This document shows, piece after piece, positions 33,564 through 45,359 of a stretch of 64,000 bases of DNA; within the stretch, counting starts at the first letter, position 1; every line of letters starts with the position of its first letter. Below the pieces are notes generated by a model. That model was not told the origin of the DNA. It did no database searches and worked only from the letters and a program-made list of their open reading frames with translations. The DNA is taken from positions 46,277,415-46,341,414 of the forward strand of contig OX326961.1 of assembly GCA_946800325.1 (NCBI GenBank), in the 5' to 3' direction. The stretch comes from Luzula sylvatica (taxonomy: Eukaryota > Streptophyta > Magnoliopsida > Poales > Juncaceae). Both the position numbers and the translations under genes were made by a program.

Positions 33564-34434
33564 AAGTATAAAGTTATAGGAATACAAGAAATAAAGGAAT
33601 CAATTAATCATGCTCTTTGTACGTTAATGGCTGAACTTGTATTTAAAGAGAACTTGAGTTGTTAAATGGTAGAACATTTTGGATGGATTCTTTTTTGAAA
33701 TTCTTTTTAAAAAAGCAATTAATAATGAGATATTGGATGAAACTGAATAAAATTGAAATAATTTCAATCAAGGAAATATGGTGCTCATGACAATACCCTA
33801 ATAACATCCATAAAATATTTCGTTGGATTATAATTAGAATGAATGAGTGATGGCTTTCCAGCCCTAAAAAATACAAAAAAGAAATTATCTTTAGGAACTT
33901 GTTTGGATTGTCCTGAAAGCATGTCGGGCCTAGTCTCCATATAAAAGCTAGAGTATGCATAGAAAATTAAGAAAGCAATTGATGTTTGCAAGAATTTATC
34001 ATGAAATTTTATGAAATGCGTGTTGTGCTCACAGTTTTAAACAAGGATTATAAAATTCGTTCATTTGCAAAGCATCATTTATTAATTGAAGATCTCGATT
34101 AGTGATAGTTAATTATCATAAACACCATGTTAATATTTAGTTACTTGCATTATTCATTAATTCGGTTCTTATCAAATATTAGAAATTTCAGGGTTTTTTT
34201 TTTCCCGAAAATGTAAAAAATATTTAAATATGAGTTTACAAGAACAATTCAAGAAAACAATTAGAATATGTATGCAAATATTAGAATATTTGAATATGAG
34301 TTTTCATTAATTTGGTTCTTATCAAATATTAGAAACTTCAGGGTTTTGTTTTTCCCAAAAATGTCTGCAAAATATTTAAATATGAGTTTGCAAGAACAAT
34401 TCAAGAAAACAATTAGAATACGCAATTAAAAGAC

Positions 34435-34510
34435 GAAATTTTCCCGGCGTATGATTCGGTGATTGCAATATTTTGCTATAAAAAAGCAATAAATTTAAAT
34501 CTCATCTTAA
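34435..34510 (-). pseudogene. snoRNA-B remnant
   Basis: Keeps the core words GATTGCAATATTTTGCT and GATTCGGTGAT of snoRNA-B, but has lost the box C end and the guide next to box D'. It lies about 80 nt downstream (minus strand) of snoRNA-A copy 3, as in the intact pairs. Confidence 0.45.
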
Positions 34511-34591
34511 AACCAATTAAACAAAAATTAAATTTATTTCAAATCAAGTGAATCAAATTATTTCAAAATTAAATGATTATTTGTTCAAATC

Positions 34592-34670
34592 GAGTCCTCA
34601 GCAAAAAATGCTTGTAGTTGTCATCAAAATGATAATATCAGGTCTCAAAGATATCATGCCATCATCGGAA
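34592..34670 (-). ncRNA. box C/D snoRNA-A, copy 3
   Basis: On the minus strand: box C-like ATGATGG, guide ATCTTTGAGAC directly before D' CTGA, C'-like TTGATGA, and box D CTGA followed by GGAC. The guide is complementary over 11 nt to the 18S rRNA stretch GTCTCAAAGAT near its 5' end. The terminal stem is UUCC against GGAC, so one pair is lost relative to copies 1 and 2. It may still be functional. Confidence 0.6.
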
Positions 34671-34935
34671 TTTTTCTGCGAAAAATCGCGTAGAAACCAA
34701 GACCAATTATAATCAACAAAATTTGGTAAGTACAGGAATAAGAAAAAAAAGACTAAATTTAGGATATATACTTCGCTTTATCTCGCGATATAAGTAGAGA
34801 GAAAACGACTCAATAGTTCCAACAATTACAAGTTTTATTATTCCAAAATCACTTCATACAATGAAAACGTGTAACTCGGCAAATAAATAAAGAAAAAATA
34901 TATTCGTTCTTTTTAATTTCTCTTCAACCTATGAT

Positions 34936-34988
34936 TTGTCATCAAAATGATAATATCAGGTCTCAAAGATATCATCAGTGAACGATTG
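34936..34988 (-). pseudogene. snoRNA-A remnant lacking box D
   Basis: The box C end, the guide GATATCTTTGAGACCTGA and the C' region are kept. The sequence beyond TTTTGATGACAAAT is unrelated, so box D and the second guide are missing. Confidence 0.55.
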
Positions 34989-35499
34989 GATCATTTTCAC
35001 AAAATATTCATAGAAATCAAAACCAATTACAATCACCAAAATTGAGCAAGTACAGAAATAAGGAGAATAAAAGGACTAAATTTAGGATATATAATCCGCT
35101 TTTATCTCACGATACAATTAGAGAGAAAACGACTCAACAAATCTTGACTCGTCGCTTTATAAATTCGCTAACTGCAGTTCGGTAAAATATAACTTCGATT
35201 TATTTTGAATGTTAATTTTTTGAAAAGAACAAATAACTTTCTTAACGTTGGGAGAACACCATTCAAGATACAACTCGAGAAAGAAAATCTGAGAGAGATA
35301 GTCAATCAAGTTTATGGACACGTTAGTACGGGTCTCGACGAGATTGTTTGTGTGGATACGAGTAGAGGGAGGTCTGCATCGAGCCGAGCAACTCATTGAC
35401 GTAAACAATAAATTCAAATTTCACCTAAAAATTAATTCAACAAATTTAAATTTACTTCAAATCGAGCGAGTAAAATTATTTACAAAATCATATTCATAT

Positions 35500-35575
35500 A
35501 GAGTCCTCAACGATAATGCTTAATAGTTGTTATCAAAATGATAATATCAGCTCCAAAGATATCATGCCCTTATTG
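35500..35575 (-). pseudogene. snoRNA-A remnant with mutated boxes
   Basis: Box D reads TTGA instead of CTGA, the guide has changes (ATCTTTGGAG) and the box C region is altered. The overall 80-nt similarity to copies 1 and 2 is clear. Confidence 0.6.
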
Positions 35576-36142
35576 GATCATTTTCACAAAATATTCATAG
35601 AAATAAAAACCAATTACAATCAACAAAATCGGGAAAGTACAAAATTAAACAAAAAAGGACCAAATTTAGGATATATAATTCACTATCTCACGAATGATTC
35701 GCGAGTCCCATCTCGAGAAAGAAAGAAACGAATGAACGAACGAACGAACAAGCAAATCAGATTCTACGTCGAGTATCTTTTCTCTCTTTTCCTCCTCTAA
35801 TCACCAAGGAACTCGAGAGCTATAATTTATTAATATAATTTTTTTTTAATATATAAATCATTAGACGAACTATACAATGACAATTTTTCTTAATTCAGAA
35901 AAATCGCTCCATACAAAGATAAACTCTTAATTCATAAGTAAATAAATCAATCCGAAAGGCCCGTAAATTAAATAAACTTGGAATATCATACTAAACAAAT
36001 CTCAAACATTTCCGTGCTCAAAATCAATAGTAATTTTGTCGTGAACCAATCATTCACTTTGCACATTTTGCTGAGCCAAAAAAGCATTAATTTAATGAAT
36101 AAGAAAAAAAATGAATCAGATTTTCATGTCGTTTGTACACTA

Positions 36143-38720
36143 CAAATTTAACTTAATATAATGCAACCCCTCCTGCCTTTCACTGGTTCGGCCACGTCGC
36201 CCCAATAATCTGGACCCTTCGATCAAGATCGGACGGTAGAGAATTGAAACGCGGTTTACATGGTCCATGTTATGTTGCTATGTCTAGGTTCATGTGGACC
36301 GTGTCCATCCGGTCATGAAATGGCCTCACCCACTTACCCCCCTTCCCCTCTTCTCTCTCTTCATTTGGACGACAACAAAGAAGAAGAAAAAAATCGACGG
36401 AAACCCTAGAAGCGAAAAGGACGAAAAAATGACGAATCTGACGCCGAACGGGTGCGACGACGCAGGTGGACGACGACAATATTCATGGCAGGAGCGTGCG
36501 TCGCTCTGCCTCTCTCTTTCGACCCTCTGAAGGAAGCAAAACCCTAGGTTTTCGTCCGGCGAAACCTAGGGTTTTTTGGCGATTTCGTCCGTGGTATTTG
36601 CGTTCGAACTATGGTCGCTTATGTCTTCTTTACGGAGAGTAAACGAAAGAGAGATGCCGTTCTTCAGACAACTTCGTTCAAGCTATAGTCGCTTCTGCCT
36701 TATTTTCGTTCAACACCAACTTACAGACGAGTAAGGAAAGATTTCGTTTGTGTTATTTGTTTCGAATTTGGCCTGTATTTGGTCAGTAATGCTAAGGATT
36801 ATTGATGTGTTTATTGATAGGTCAAAATGTTTGAGAATGCATCTTATCAGAGAGAGATGGCGACGGATTGTCGGAACTGTCAGACACGCGCTTTGTTACT
36901 TTCTGTTGAACTCATGTTAGTACCGCATTAATATGAACCAAGACTTGATTTTTGTTTTGATTTCAATTGTTTTCATTCAGATTTAATCGGAGCGATTCGC
37001 CAATTAGGTAAAGCAAGTGTTTTGTTCACCAATTCAGGAGGAATGCGCGCAATTGTAAGTTCCAAATTTTTTATTTCTATCTTTTCAATTCACTGATAAC
37101 CACCATTGATTGCATAATTTATAATATTCATTGAAAGTGGAGTTGTTCATACATGAATTGCAGTTCTATATTCGAAAGGGGCACAAGCATAATTTTGGGA
37201 ATTATCAAGGATATTTGGGCAAACTTTCATTCAAGAAACAGGCGGATTCTAGGTATGAGCGAAAAGTTGTCATTAATTTTCAAATTCATATCCATATATA
37301 GTGTTTGTATAAATTCATATATGCCCTTCTAAATACTTCAAGATAGCAATTATCATATAAATCCAAGAATAGTATGTTCGTTTTATTGTTAATATTCTAT
37401 ATTTATATAATGTTTAGTTTTACAGAGAATAAAGGCGATATTTCCAGATGCGGGAGCCGCGGTTCTTCTCAAATGTCAATGAAATGATTCGAATTTTGGG
37501 CATGCAAGGTATCAGGAGCATCGAATGGGATACGGTGGAATCACCGTCTCAATTGATGGAGAATTGTTGCTGTCACAGGTTTGCGACAGCTTTTTGTAAT
37601 TTTCATAATTTCGAGAGGTGGTTTTTGTAAAAAAAAAAAAAATCATTTTACAGGGTCAAGTTTTTTAGCGTTGCGAAACATTACGAAACTGGAGAGGTTC
37701 TTTGAATGGAAGTGTATAAGAAGGTTCTTGCTTCGAAAACGTATCGTGTTGGTTCGTTCAGTTTTTGCCGGGTCATTGTTTTTTTCTTAATATTGGTTTT
37801 TCAAGTTGCACTATTAATAATGTATTGGTTTGTATTTTTTTTTACAGATAAGGATTTAGGCTTGAGGCATTTTAATATTATTGATTAGTGATTAAAGAAT
37901 GACAGAGTTTTCGCATTTCGTAGATCCTAGGAGACTCAATTACTATCAACAGGTTTGGTTAATTACTGAAATGCCCCTTTAATTGATAGTTTTATTTCGA
38001 AAACCCCTAATAGCTTACTTAGAATTAATCAAATCGTAGCCATGTGAGTATTTCCAAAAGCCTTTTCGTCGTCTCACTGTTGCTAAATCAAGGTCTCGAT
38101 CTTTATTTTTCTTTTCTTTTCAGATTATATTAGCGGTAAGATCCAACAATTGACATGTTTTTGTTAGTACGAAGGTATAAATAAAACCTAATTCGTTGTA
38201 ATTGCATTTTTAGATCAGAAACACATATACATGTTTTTTGAAATAATTTTTGCAATCAAATCTTCAGGTCAGAATCGAAAAACGCATGAAAAACAGAAGA
38301 ATCACCATCAAACCTTTCGAGGAGAAGATCTCCATTCGAAATATTTTCAACACGTTTAAAAATGTATGTTTTGTTATCAAGATCATCATTTTGTTTGTAG
38401 CAAAGACTGTTTTATGACTCATCGTGAAGCTCCATTTTGCGTATGGACAGTTTGTAATAATCAGTACTATCTGACACGCTAACTTTCGTTTTGTGTATGA
38501 AGAAAATACTTTGTAGCACCCTTACTTTGCTGATTATCTCCATCGATTGTTGACACTGTACCAACAACTATTACAAACACAATTATTAGTAGTTCGAAAC
38601 ATTTGAATGAACCAAAAACATACTAATCCACAAATACAAACCAAAGTCCACTCGGCAACAACAATTCCATAAAAATAAAATTGAAAACAAACTCCCGCGA
38701 TTGCGCGGGCACAAAGCTAG
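36143..38720 (+). mobile_element. Helitron carrying gene-like fragments
   Basis: The right end shows the Helitron 3' signature: hairpin CCCGCGATTGCGCGGG (38,694-38,709), CACAAAG, then CTAG (38,717-38,720) before T. The flanks are one unit of the snoRNA-segment duplication: GTTTGTACACTA on the left and TTGTATTTAAAGAGAG on the right. In the paralogous copy these are nearly adjacent (43,527-43,556), which gives an empty site. The 5' end is placed between 36,142 and about 36,160. There is no Rep/helicase sequence, so it is non-autonomous. Confidence 0.7.
36420..38372 (+). pseudogene. captured gene fragments with exon-intron structure, unrecognised parent
   Basis: A leader with AAACCCTAG motifs (36,400-36,570) is followed by stretches between plausible acceptors and donors. 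One reads 'FYIRKGHKHNFGNYQGYLGK' (37,163-37,251); another, at 38,269-38,364, reads 'VRIEKRMKNRRITIKPFEEK'. Smaller pieces lie at about 36,826-36,915, 36,982-37,007, 37,447-37,509 and 37,924-37,950. I could not join them into one open frame with certainty and do not recognise the protein. Position inside a Helitron suggests captured, probably chimeric, host exons. Confidence 0.4.
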
Positions 38721-38721
38721 T

Positions 38722-39630
38722 TGTATTTAAAGAGAGCTTTTAGTTGTTAAAATGGTACAACATTAACCATGCATTTTTTATTAAAAAAAATAATTGGAGA
38801 AAACCTATTGAGATATTGGATGAAATCGAAAGACTACGAAATTCTTTTCCAATTCTTCCATACAAAGCGTAGAAATCATGCGGAGCCAAAAATTGGTGTC
38901 GTTAAGATGCAATTTTCAATACTAAAAACTACCGTGTACCATATTTTTGAATCCCAATTAAATAATTATAGTTAAGGTTGTATGTGTATTTCATAATTTT
39001 ATTGCTAATCATAATAACAGCACGAATTTATGATATATCAACATATGAGTTCGTGATATTGGAATTAATAATACTTATAATAATAATATTGAATCGCTAA
39101 GTAATCAACGACTAGTACTTAAAAAGAAATGAAATTATTATATTGGAAAGAACGTTAATAAATATAGACTTAGTACCCAGTGAAAATTTTACTTTATTGT
39201 TGTATCATAAATGTTATTTTCCAATATAAGTTATTTTATTAATTTTTCATTACATCGGATATAATGTGTTTATTTCATAAAGTTAATTGTATAGTGTTTA
39301 TTTTATTAAATTATATTTAATCAAATAAATTATAAAAAAAATTGGGTAAAAAATTGTTTTTTTTTTATAATTTCTTTCATCAATCCTAACCAAAAAAAAA
39401 AAGTTAAACCTAAATTTCAAAACTATCTAATTTGATAAAAAAAATTTGATATATAGTGTTCAAAAGAGTCAAATTGCAAAACATCAAATTTTTCAATTTG
39501 TAGGTTAGAAAAAATGAAATTCATAAGAGGACTTGACAAAAGTCAAATTAAAAAATATGAACATGTTAAATAAATGTGAAATCGCCACAATTTCTATGTT
39601 TCAACACATTTAATTAACATGACATTTAAA
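38722..39630. repeat. continuation of a snoRNA-segment unit, then spacer
   Basis: 38,722-38,965 matches 43,548-43,745 closely (TTTAGTTGTTAAAA ... GAGATATTGGATGAAATCGAAAGACTACGAA ... AAATTGGTGT). It is the right half of the unit broken by the Helitron. The rest to 39,630 is AT-rich with nothing recognised. Confidence 0.65.
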
Positions 39631-39634
39631 AAAA

Positions 39635-41428
39635 GGAAAAAAATGAACAGTACCCATGTTTCGAAAGTTTATTCAGAAAAAAACAAGTTGTGGGAAAAAT
39701 AGGAGATGTAACATTTTCGGACCCTGAGAGACCCAAAAATGATGAATTTTCGGACTCTCGGAGTCCGAAATATTGACTTCCATTTACTCAGGAAATATTG
39801 GCTTCCAGTCTACTACCATCAGAAATTAGTGCAAGAAATTTTGATTAAGGCAAAAACCGGACTATGAGAGTCCGAAAAATTATTTATTTTGATTATGTGT
39901 ACAGTGATTTATGTTTTGTTATTTAATGATTGACTACAGTATACCCATGGTCACGGAGGGCTGATTAGTGTGATCACGGATTGCTAGAGGGTGCTAAAAG
40001 ACAGCATCACTACAGTACACTAGAAAAATCGGACTCTCAAAGTCCTAAATTTATTCCCACTAAAAAACTCTCTCATGTCATATTAAATGCAATCTCTCAT
40101 TCAATCTTCTCTCTCAGAATTCAACCCCCTCTCTCTCAAAGCTTTCTCACAACTTCCATCTCGCATGACTAGGAAACATGCCTGCAGTTGATCAAGTTGA
40201 CGTTTCTATTTTTTGGGTGGTGGTGCAAGGTATTAACAGTTCACCAATATCAAGATATTAACAGTGCAATATTAACTGCATTTCTTATTAGTATTTAAAC
40301 TAGTTTGTTAGTTTAGATGTAAATATTGTTTATCGTGTTAGATATTAGAATTTGTGTTAGATATTAGAATTTGTAGCTAATATTTGTGTTGTTATTTGTT
40401 AATATTTGGTTAATATTTGAATTTTTTTGTTAGGATTGCGTGGATCTTCTATAATATTGAGAAAAAAAAATTGATTCCCTTCTATATCTATTCAATGAAT
40501 TATGACACCTATAATATTCAATTAATTCTTTATTTTTTGTGTCAATTACACAAAATTATTCATTTTTTATCATTACAAATTAATTCAATTAGTCCATTTA
40601 ATCAAAATCATAAATATATCAACAAAATTATATTCGACATAACTACATTTAACATAACATATTATCAATCAATTATTTTATTAAATAACAATAATATAAA
40701 TCAAACGAATTATCACAAAAAATACATAAAAAAGGCGGGCTTTCATATGCCGCCCGGCGTTGTTTCATTATGCGCCTTTTTTTAACTAAGTTAATTTTCA
40801 CTTACTCAGTTAATTTCCACTAAATCACGACATGAAAAAAAGCGGGGTTTCAAAGCTCGCTTGGCGGGGTTTGATACAGCGCAAAAGACATTTTGCGAAA
40901 TATTTCCAAAACTTGGTTATTTCTTTAATTAACTTTATTCACATGGTTATTGTTGAAAATTTTCCAATATATTCTATAAAACAGGATAAGACTTCATATT
41001 GTCAAAGTAAACACGAATATATTCGTTTTCCAATTCCAATATATTCAAGTTCTTGTACACAAATCATTCATATAAAATAAGGAAATGTAGAACACCATGC
41101 ACTATTCCGGACTCTCAGAGTCCGATTTTTTCACCAATCATTGCACCCTCCTCAATTCTTAATTAAATAATTAGTGCAATTGAGTGATTACTGTACACAA
41201 ACAATATCCGGATTCTAAGAGTCCGGTTTTTTGGCTTTAATTTAATTTCGATGTCCTAATTAAGTTTGGATGGAGTAAATGGAAACCCAATATTTCGGAC
41301 TCTGAGAGTCCGAAAATTCATCATTTTTGGGTCTCTCAGAGTACGAAAATGTTACATCTCCTATTTTTCCCACACCTTGTTTTTTTCTGAATAAACTTTC
41401 GAAACATGGGTACTGTTCACTTTTTTCC
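39635..41428. mobile_element. 1.8-kb terminal-inverted-repeat element with palindromic motifs
   Basis: The outer about 155 bp on each side are near-perfect inverted repeats (left 39,635-39,790: GGAAAAAAATGAACAGTACC ...; right 41,272-41,428, ending GGTACTGTTCACTTTTTTCC). Inside lie at least six copies of an 18-bp palindrome, CGGACTCTNAGAGTCCG, at about 39,751, 39,858, 40,030, 41,106, 41,207 and 41,297. No transposase frame is seen. The target duplication is not resolved because the flanks are A/T runs. The superfamily is unknown. Confidence 0.75.
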
Positions 41429-41429
41429 T

Positions 41430-42200
41430 TAAAAATATACATGATTATTAAATAATTAATATTAATTCAAATTTATTAAATCAAAATAAATCTCAATTAT
41501 AAATCAATCAATTGCTAATTACCATGTTAACGACTTAAGTCATAATCAAAACATAAAAATGTGTAAGTAAAATTTGATGCATGTACCAGCTAAATTCTCA
41601 GTAAGTGGTTTTTGAAATTTGTAAATTTTATCTGATCATGTTGTTTTATCAGAGGAAAGAGAAAATCAGAGCAGGAAAATGATATTTATACAATAGGTTA
41701 TAGATATTCTTTTCCTCTAAATTACAAAAGGAAAACGTTTTCCTGTATTTTCTGGTTACATTGAGGTTATGGGTTCTATAGAATGCAGGAATTATAAATT
41801 CTAAGGGAATTGTTGATAATTTAGGTTATTAGAAGGCTAGAATTTATTTTTCTTGTAATTATTGGTTAAAACACTGTTTGTATAATTTTCCTTGATTAAT
41901 ATAAAATAGAAGTAGGACTTAGAGCCTACTCTATTATTTTCAAAAAAAAAAAAACTTAATTAGTTTATTGGGTTTACAAAAGCCGATGACACCGAATTTT
42001 TAAAATCCAATTTGGATTAGTAGTTTCGAAATATTTTGAAAAATAAGATTATTTTAAAATAATATTCATTTCGCAAATGGAAAAAAAATGCAAATAGCAA
42101 TTACCTGACATTCTTCGAATAATCAAATTAAAGATTTTTAAAAACGTTTCTGCATGTGAGCTTGTATATAAACAAATTTAAAAAATAACCCAAATTTTTA
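41430..42200. other. spacer, nothing recognised
   Basis: AT-rich DNA without a supported gene or RNA. Confidence 0.45.
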
Positions 42201-42283
42201 TATCAATGAAATTCATGAAACGCGTGTTGTGCTCACAGTTTTAAACAAGGATTAAAAAAATAATTCATTTGCAAATCATCATT

Positions 42284-42450
42284 GATTTTTTTTTTTATAA
42301 TAAATACTATAGGGAAGACTCATGTATCATTCATCCATTAATATTGATGCATACTAAACTCACAACTTATCACAACATATGTTTTTTGTGTCTCACACTC
42401 AACCAACTAGGCAATGAGTTCATTGGCTAATAGTTAATTATCAATAATAA
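42284..42450 (-). mobile_element. SINE, copy 2
   Basis: A 13-bp exact direct repeat GCAAATCATCATT flanks it (42,271-42,283 and 42,451-42,463). The low-coordinate end is a T-run, which is the A-tail on the minus strand. The head has box A-like TTGCCTAGTTGGTTGAG. The body (ACTCATTGCC ... GTGTGAGACAC) matches the copy at 31,194-31,332. It inserted into a unit of the snoRNA segment whose empty version is near 34,060-34,085. Confidence 0.8.
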
Positions 42451-42654
42451 GCAAATCATCATTTATCAATTGGAGATCTTGATTACTAATAGTTAATTGT
42501 CAGTAATAAGCACCATGTTAATATTTATTGTATTATTCATTAATTTGATTCTTATCAAATAATTAGAAATTTCAGAGTTTTTTTTTCTCTCTAAAATGTC
42601 AGCAAAATATTTAAACTTTGAGTTTGAACAATTCAAGAACACGATTAAAAATGC

Positions 42655-42722
42655 AATTAGTCAGACGAAGCTTTCTAGGCAAATGTGTTTGATTCGGTGA
42701 TTGCAATATTCTCTGCTCAGAA
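42655..42722 (-). pseudogene. snoRNA-B remnant lacking its 5' end
   Basis: Box D CTGA (42,661-42,664) and the body TTGCCTAGAAAGCTTCGT are kept. Beyond D' (CTGAG) the box C and the first guide are replaced by unrelated sequence. Confidence 0.55.
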
Positions 42723-42833
42723 GAAAACGATAAATTTTAATCTCATCTTAAAACCAACGAATCAAAATTTAAATTTATTTCAAATCAACCGAATCAAATT
42801 ATTTCAAAATTTAATTGAGTATTTGTTCAAATT

Positions 42834-42866
42834 ATCGAGTCCTCGGCGATAATGCTTATAGTTGTC
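42834..42866 (-). pseudogene. snoRNA-A 3' remnant
   Basis: Only the 3' third (CAACTATAAGCATTATCGCC then GAGGACTCG) remains, and box D is altered. The guide to 18S rRNA is deleted. Confidence 0.55.
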
Positions 42867-43339
42867 ATAAAAAAATCATAGAAACAAAAACCAGTTATAA
42901 TCAACAAAATTGGGAAAGTACAGAAATAAGGAAAATGACTAAATTGAGGATATATAATTCGCTCTATGTCACTATATAAATAGAGAGAAAAAGACTCAAT
43001 AGTAGAGAACAAATAGTAAAACATAAATGATTAATTTTCGTCGTTAAATTTTTTTAAAAGAACAAATAGTTTCCTGAACGTGGTCATAATACCATTTAAG
43101 AGACGACTGAAGAAAGAAAGTTGAGAGAGAGAATCAATCAAGTTTATCGACACGTTAGTACGGGTCTCGACGAGACGGTTTGTGTGTTACGAGTAGAGAG
43201 AAATCGAGCAACAAAATTTATTAATATAATTATTTTTAAGTACAGAAATCCTCAGACGAATTATTTAATGACAATTTTACTTGCTTAATAAATCGCTTCA
43301 TGAAGAAAAATCCTTAATTCCATAAATAAATAAAGAAAT

Positions 43340-44480
43340 CAGCCCCAAAGGCCCGTTACCAAATTAAATAAATTCAGAAAATCACGCTAAACAAATCGCA
43401 AATATTTTCATGCTCAAAATCGAAAGTAATTTTGTCGTGAACTAATCATTCACATTGCACATTTTTCTGAGACAAAACATCAATTTATTGTAGTACAAAA
43501 AATAAATGAATCGGTTACTCATGCTGTTTGTACACTAGATAATTGTATTTAAAGAGAGGTTTTAGTTGTTAAAAGGCTACAACATTAACAGCGCATTTTT
43601 CTTTAGAAAAAAATAACTAGAGAAAACATTAATATTATTGAGATATTGGATGAAATCGAAAGACTACGAAGAACTTCTTCGATGTTTTCATGCAAAGCAT
43701 AGAAATCATGTGGAACGAAAAATTGGTGTAGTTAAGATGCAATTATAAGACAGTTACAGTTAGTAATAGAAACTGCAGTAATCAGTTCAAATCTTTTGTT
43801 TGGACCGGAGCATTTGAGAGAAATTGCTGCAGATTGAAATGCTTGAGGCACCCCACTACCGCAGTGTATATCCCCGTCTGAACTCCAAGGAACACAAATG
43901 CAGCAGAGGAAAAAAATTGGCGGGACAGTTCTTTCTTTGCCTTGTCGTATCGTAAGCACCTCTCTTCTCCAAGGGTGCGTGACTACAATTACTTCATGCA
44001 AAGCTCCAATTTCTAGAGCTCGAATATAAACTGAGCACTGCAGATGAAGATTCGATTGAGGCTAATAATGGTTCTCTTTTTCATTAATTGAAAAATAAGG
44101 AACACAAATGTAAGCTCCTCTCATTCATTGAAAGCCGTATAATAAAGGTTCTCTTTCAATTCAGTAATTATAGATGAAATTAATTGACAAATAGGACCAA
44201 ATTACTTCAATTTGATAATTATTATGAATTAAGTAAATTTTGTACTTCTATTTCAGTTGTTATGGGAGAAATACAAGTTAATATCGCTTCGAGGATAGAC
44301 TCGCATAAATTGTGTAGGTTAACTGACTCTAGTTTCTAATACCTTCGTTACTGGTATTATTATTAGTTAATTTGATTCTTATGAATATATTGAAGATTTC
44401 ATACAATTTGTCTCTTAAAATCTCTGCAAGTCCATTAAATTGACAATAAATTGAACAAAAAAAAAACACATCGATTCGAG
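43340..44480. other. unit boundary region and spacer
   Basis: 43,341-43,745 is the right part of a duplicated unit (GGCCCGTT, TCGTGAACTAATCATTCAC, GAGATATTGGATGAAATCG). An open frame on the minus strand at 43,732-44,001 has no recognisable motif and no support. The rest has nothing recognised. Confidence 0.45.
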
Positions 44481-44499
44481 AAACAAATAGAAAACACTT

Positions 44500-44583
44500 A
44501 GTCAGACAAAGCTTTCTAGGCAAATGCATATGCTTCAGTGATTGCAATATTTTGCTCAGAGCCCAGTGCGTATCATCATTCAG
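44500..44583 (-). ncRNA. box C/D snoRNA-B, copy 2
   Basis: On the minus strand: box C ATGATGA (44,573-44,579, exact consensus), then ACGCACTGGGCT before D' CTGA (44,556-44,559), a C'-like CACTGAAG, and box D CTGA (44,502-44,505). The first guide contains GCACTGGGC, complementary to the conserved GCCCAGTGC of large-subunit rRNA. It lies about 120 nt downstream of snoRNA-A copy 2, the same pairing as in the other intact unit. A terminal stem is not evident, which lowers confidence. Confidence 0.6.
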
Positions 44584-44699
44584 AAGAACAATTTAACAAA
44601 ATTCAGACATATTATAAAATCAATTTAACCAAATTTCAGTTTATTTCAAATCGAGCGAACCAAATTAATTGAAAATGTATTAGATTATTTTGTTCAAAT

Positions 44700-44778
44700 C
44701 GAATCCTCAGCGATAATGCTAGTCGTCATCAAAATGATATTATCAGGTCTCAAAGATATATCATGCCATCATCGGATC
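44700..44778 (-). ncRNA. box C/D snoRNA-A, copy 2
   Basis: On the minus strand: terminal stem AUCC/GGAU, box C-like ATGATGG, guide ATCTTTGAGAC (complement at 44,747-44,757) directly before D' CTGA (44,743-44,746), C'-like sequence, and box D CTGA (44,707-44,710). The guide pairs 11 nt with the 18S rRNA 5' region. By the N+5 rule it would direct methylation of a C (C38 when counting from TACCTGG). Compared with copy 1, both partners of the outer stem pair have changed together (G-C to A-U). Confidence 0.75.
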
Positions 44779-45157
44779 TTTTCCAAACATATATTAGTAC
44801 AAATTAAAGGATAATTTAATTCATTCATTTCCAAATCATCATTTGACAATTGGAAATCTCAAAATAACGGAATATTAAATTCATTCACATTCAAATCGTC
44901 ATTTATCAATTGAAAATCTACATTTAAAGGAACATTAAATTCATACATAATCAAATTATCTTTTATCAATTGGAAATTTTGATTACTAAATAGTTGATTA
45001 TATAGGTAATAAATAACATTTTACAATTAAGTAAATAATGTTATTAGTTAATTTGATTCTTACTAAAATATTGGACAATTCAGTTTTAACTGACAAACTT
45101 TTAAATTAGTTTGAATTTCTAAACAAAAATTCGAAAAAACATATAAAAAATACAATT

Positions 45158-45240
45158 AGTCAGACAAAGCTTTCTAGGCAAATGCATATGCTTCATTGAT
45201 TGCAATATTTTGCTCAGAGCCCAGTGCGTATCATCATTCA
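45158..45240 (-). ncRNA. box C/D snoRNA-B, copy 1
   Basis: Box C ATGATGA (45,231-45,237), D' CTGA (45,214-45,217) preceded by CGCACTGGGCT, and box D CTGA (45,160-45,163) preceded by CCTAGAAAGCTTTGT. Spacing fits a C/D snoRNA of about 80 nt. The D' guide matches large-subunit rRNA GCCCAGTGC over nine bases; I know no target for the D guide. It lies about 120 nt downstream of snoRNA-A copy 1, and one precursor transcript probably carries both. Confidence 0.65.
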
Positions 45241-45359
45241 GAAGTAAACAATTTATCAAATGTCAAACTAATAACAAAATCAAATTTAGCAAAATTTAAA
45301 TTTAAATCAAATCGAGCGAACCAAATTAATTCAACATTTAAAATATTATTATGTTCAAA

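Larger units (their letters stand above)
32757..36142. repeat. duplicated snoRNA segment, units III and IV (degraded)
   Basis: Blocks here recur at 38,722-38,975, 41,960-43,745 and 44,480-45,570. Shared words include GGCCC-rich ends (32,760; 35,957; 43,347), TCGTGAACTAACCATTCAC, GAGATATTGGATGAAA, GTTGTGCTCACAGTTTTAAA, and the snoRNA-containing stretch. The order of blocks is the same, which indicates tandem duplication followed by decay and transposon insertion. Confidence 0.7.

Noticed and set aside
43732..44001. Minus-strand 89-codon frame in the snoRNA array
   Set aside because: No recognisable domain and no splice or promoter support; the other units of the array do not contain it.
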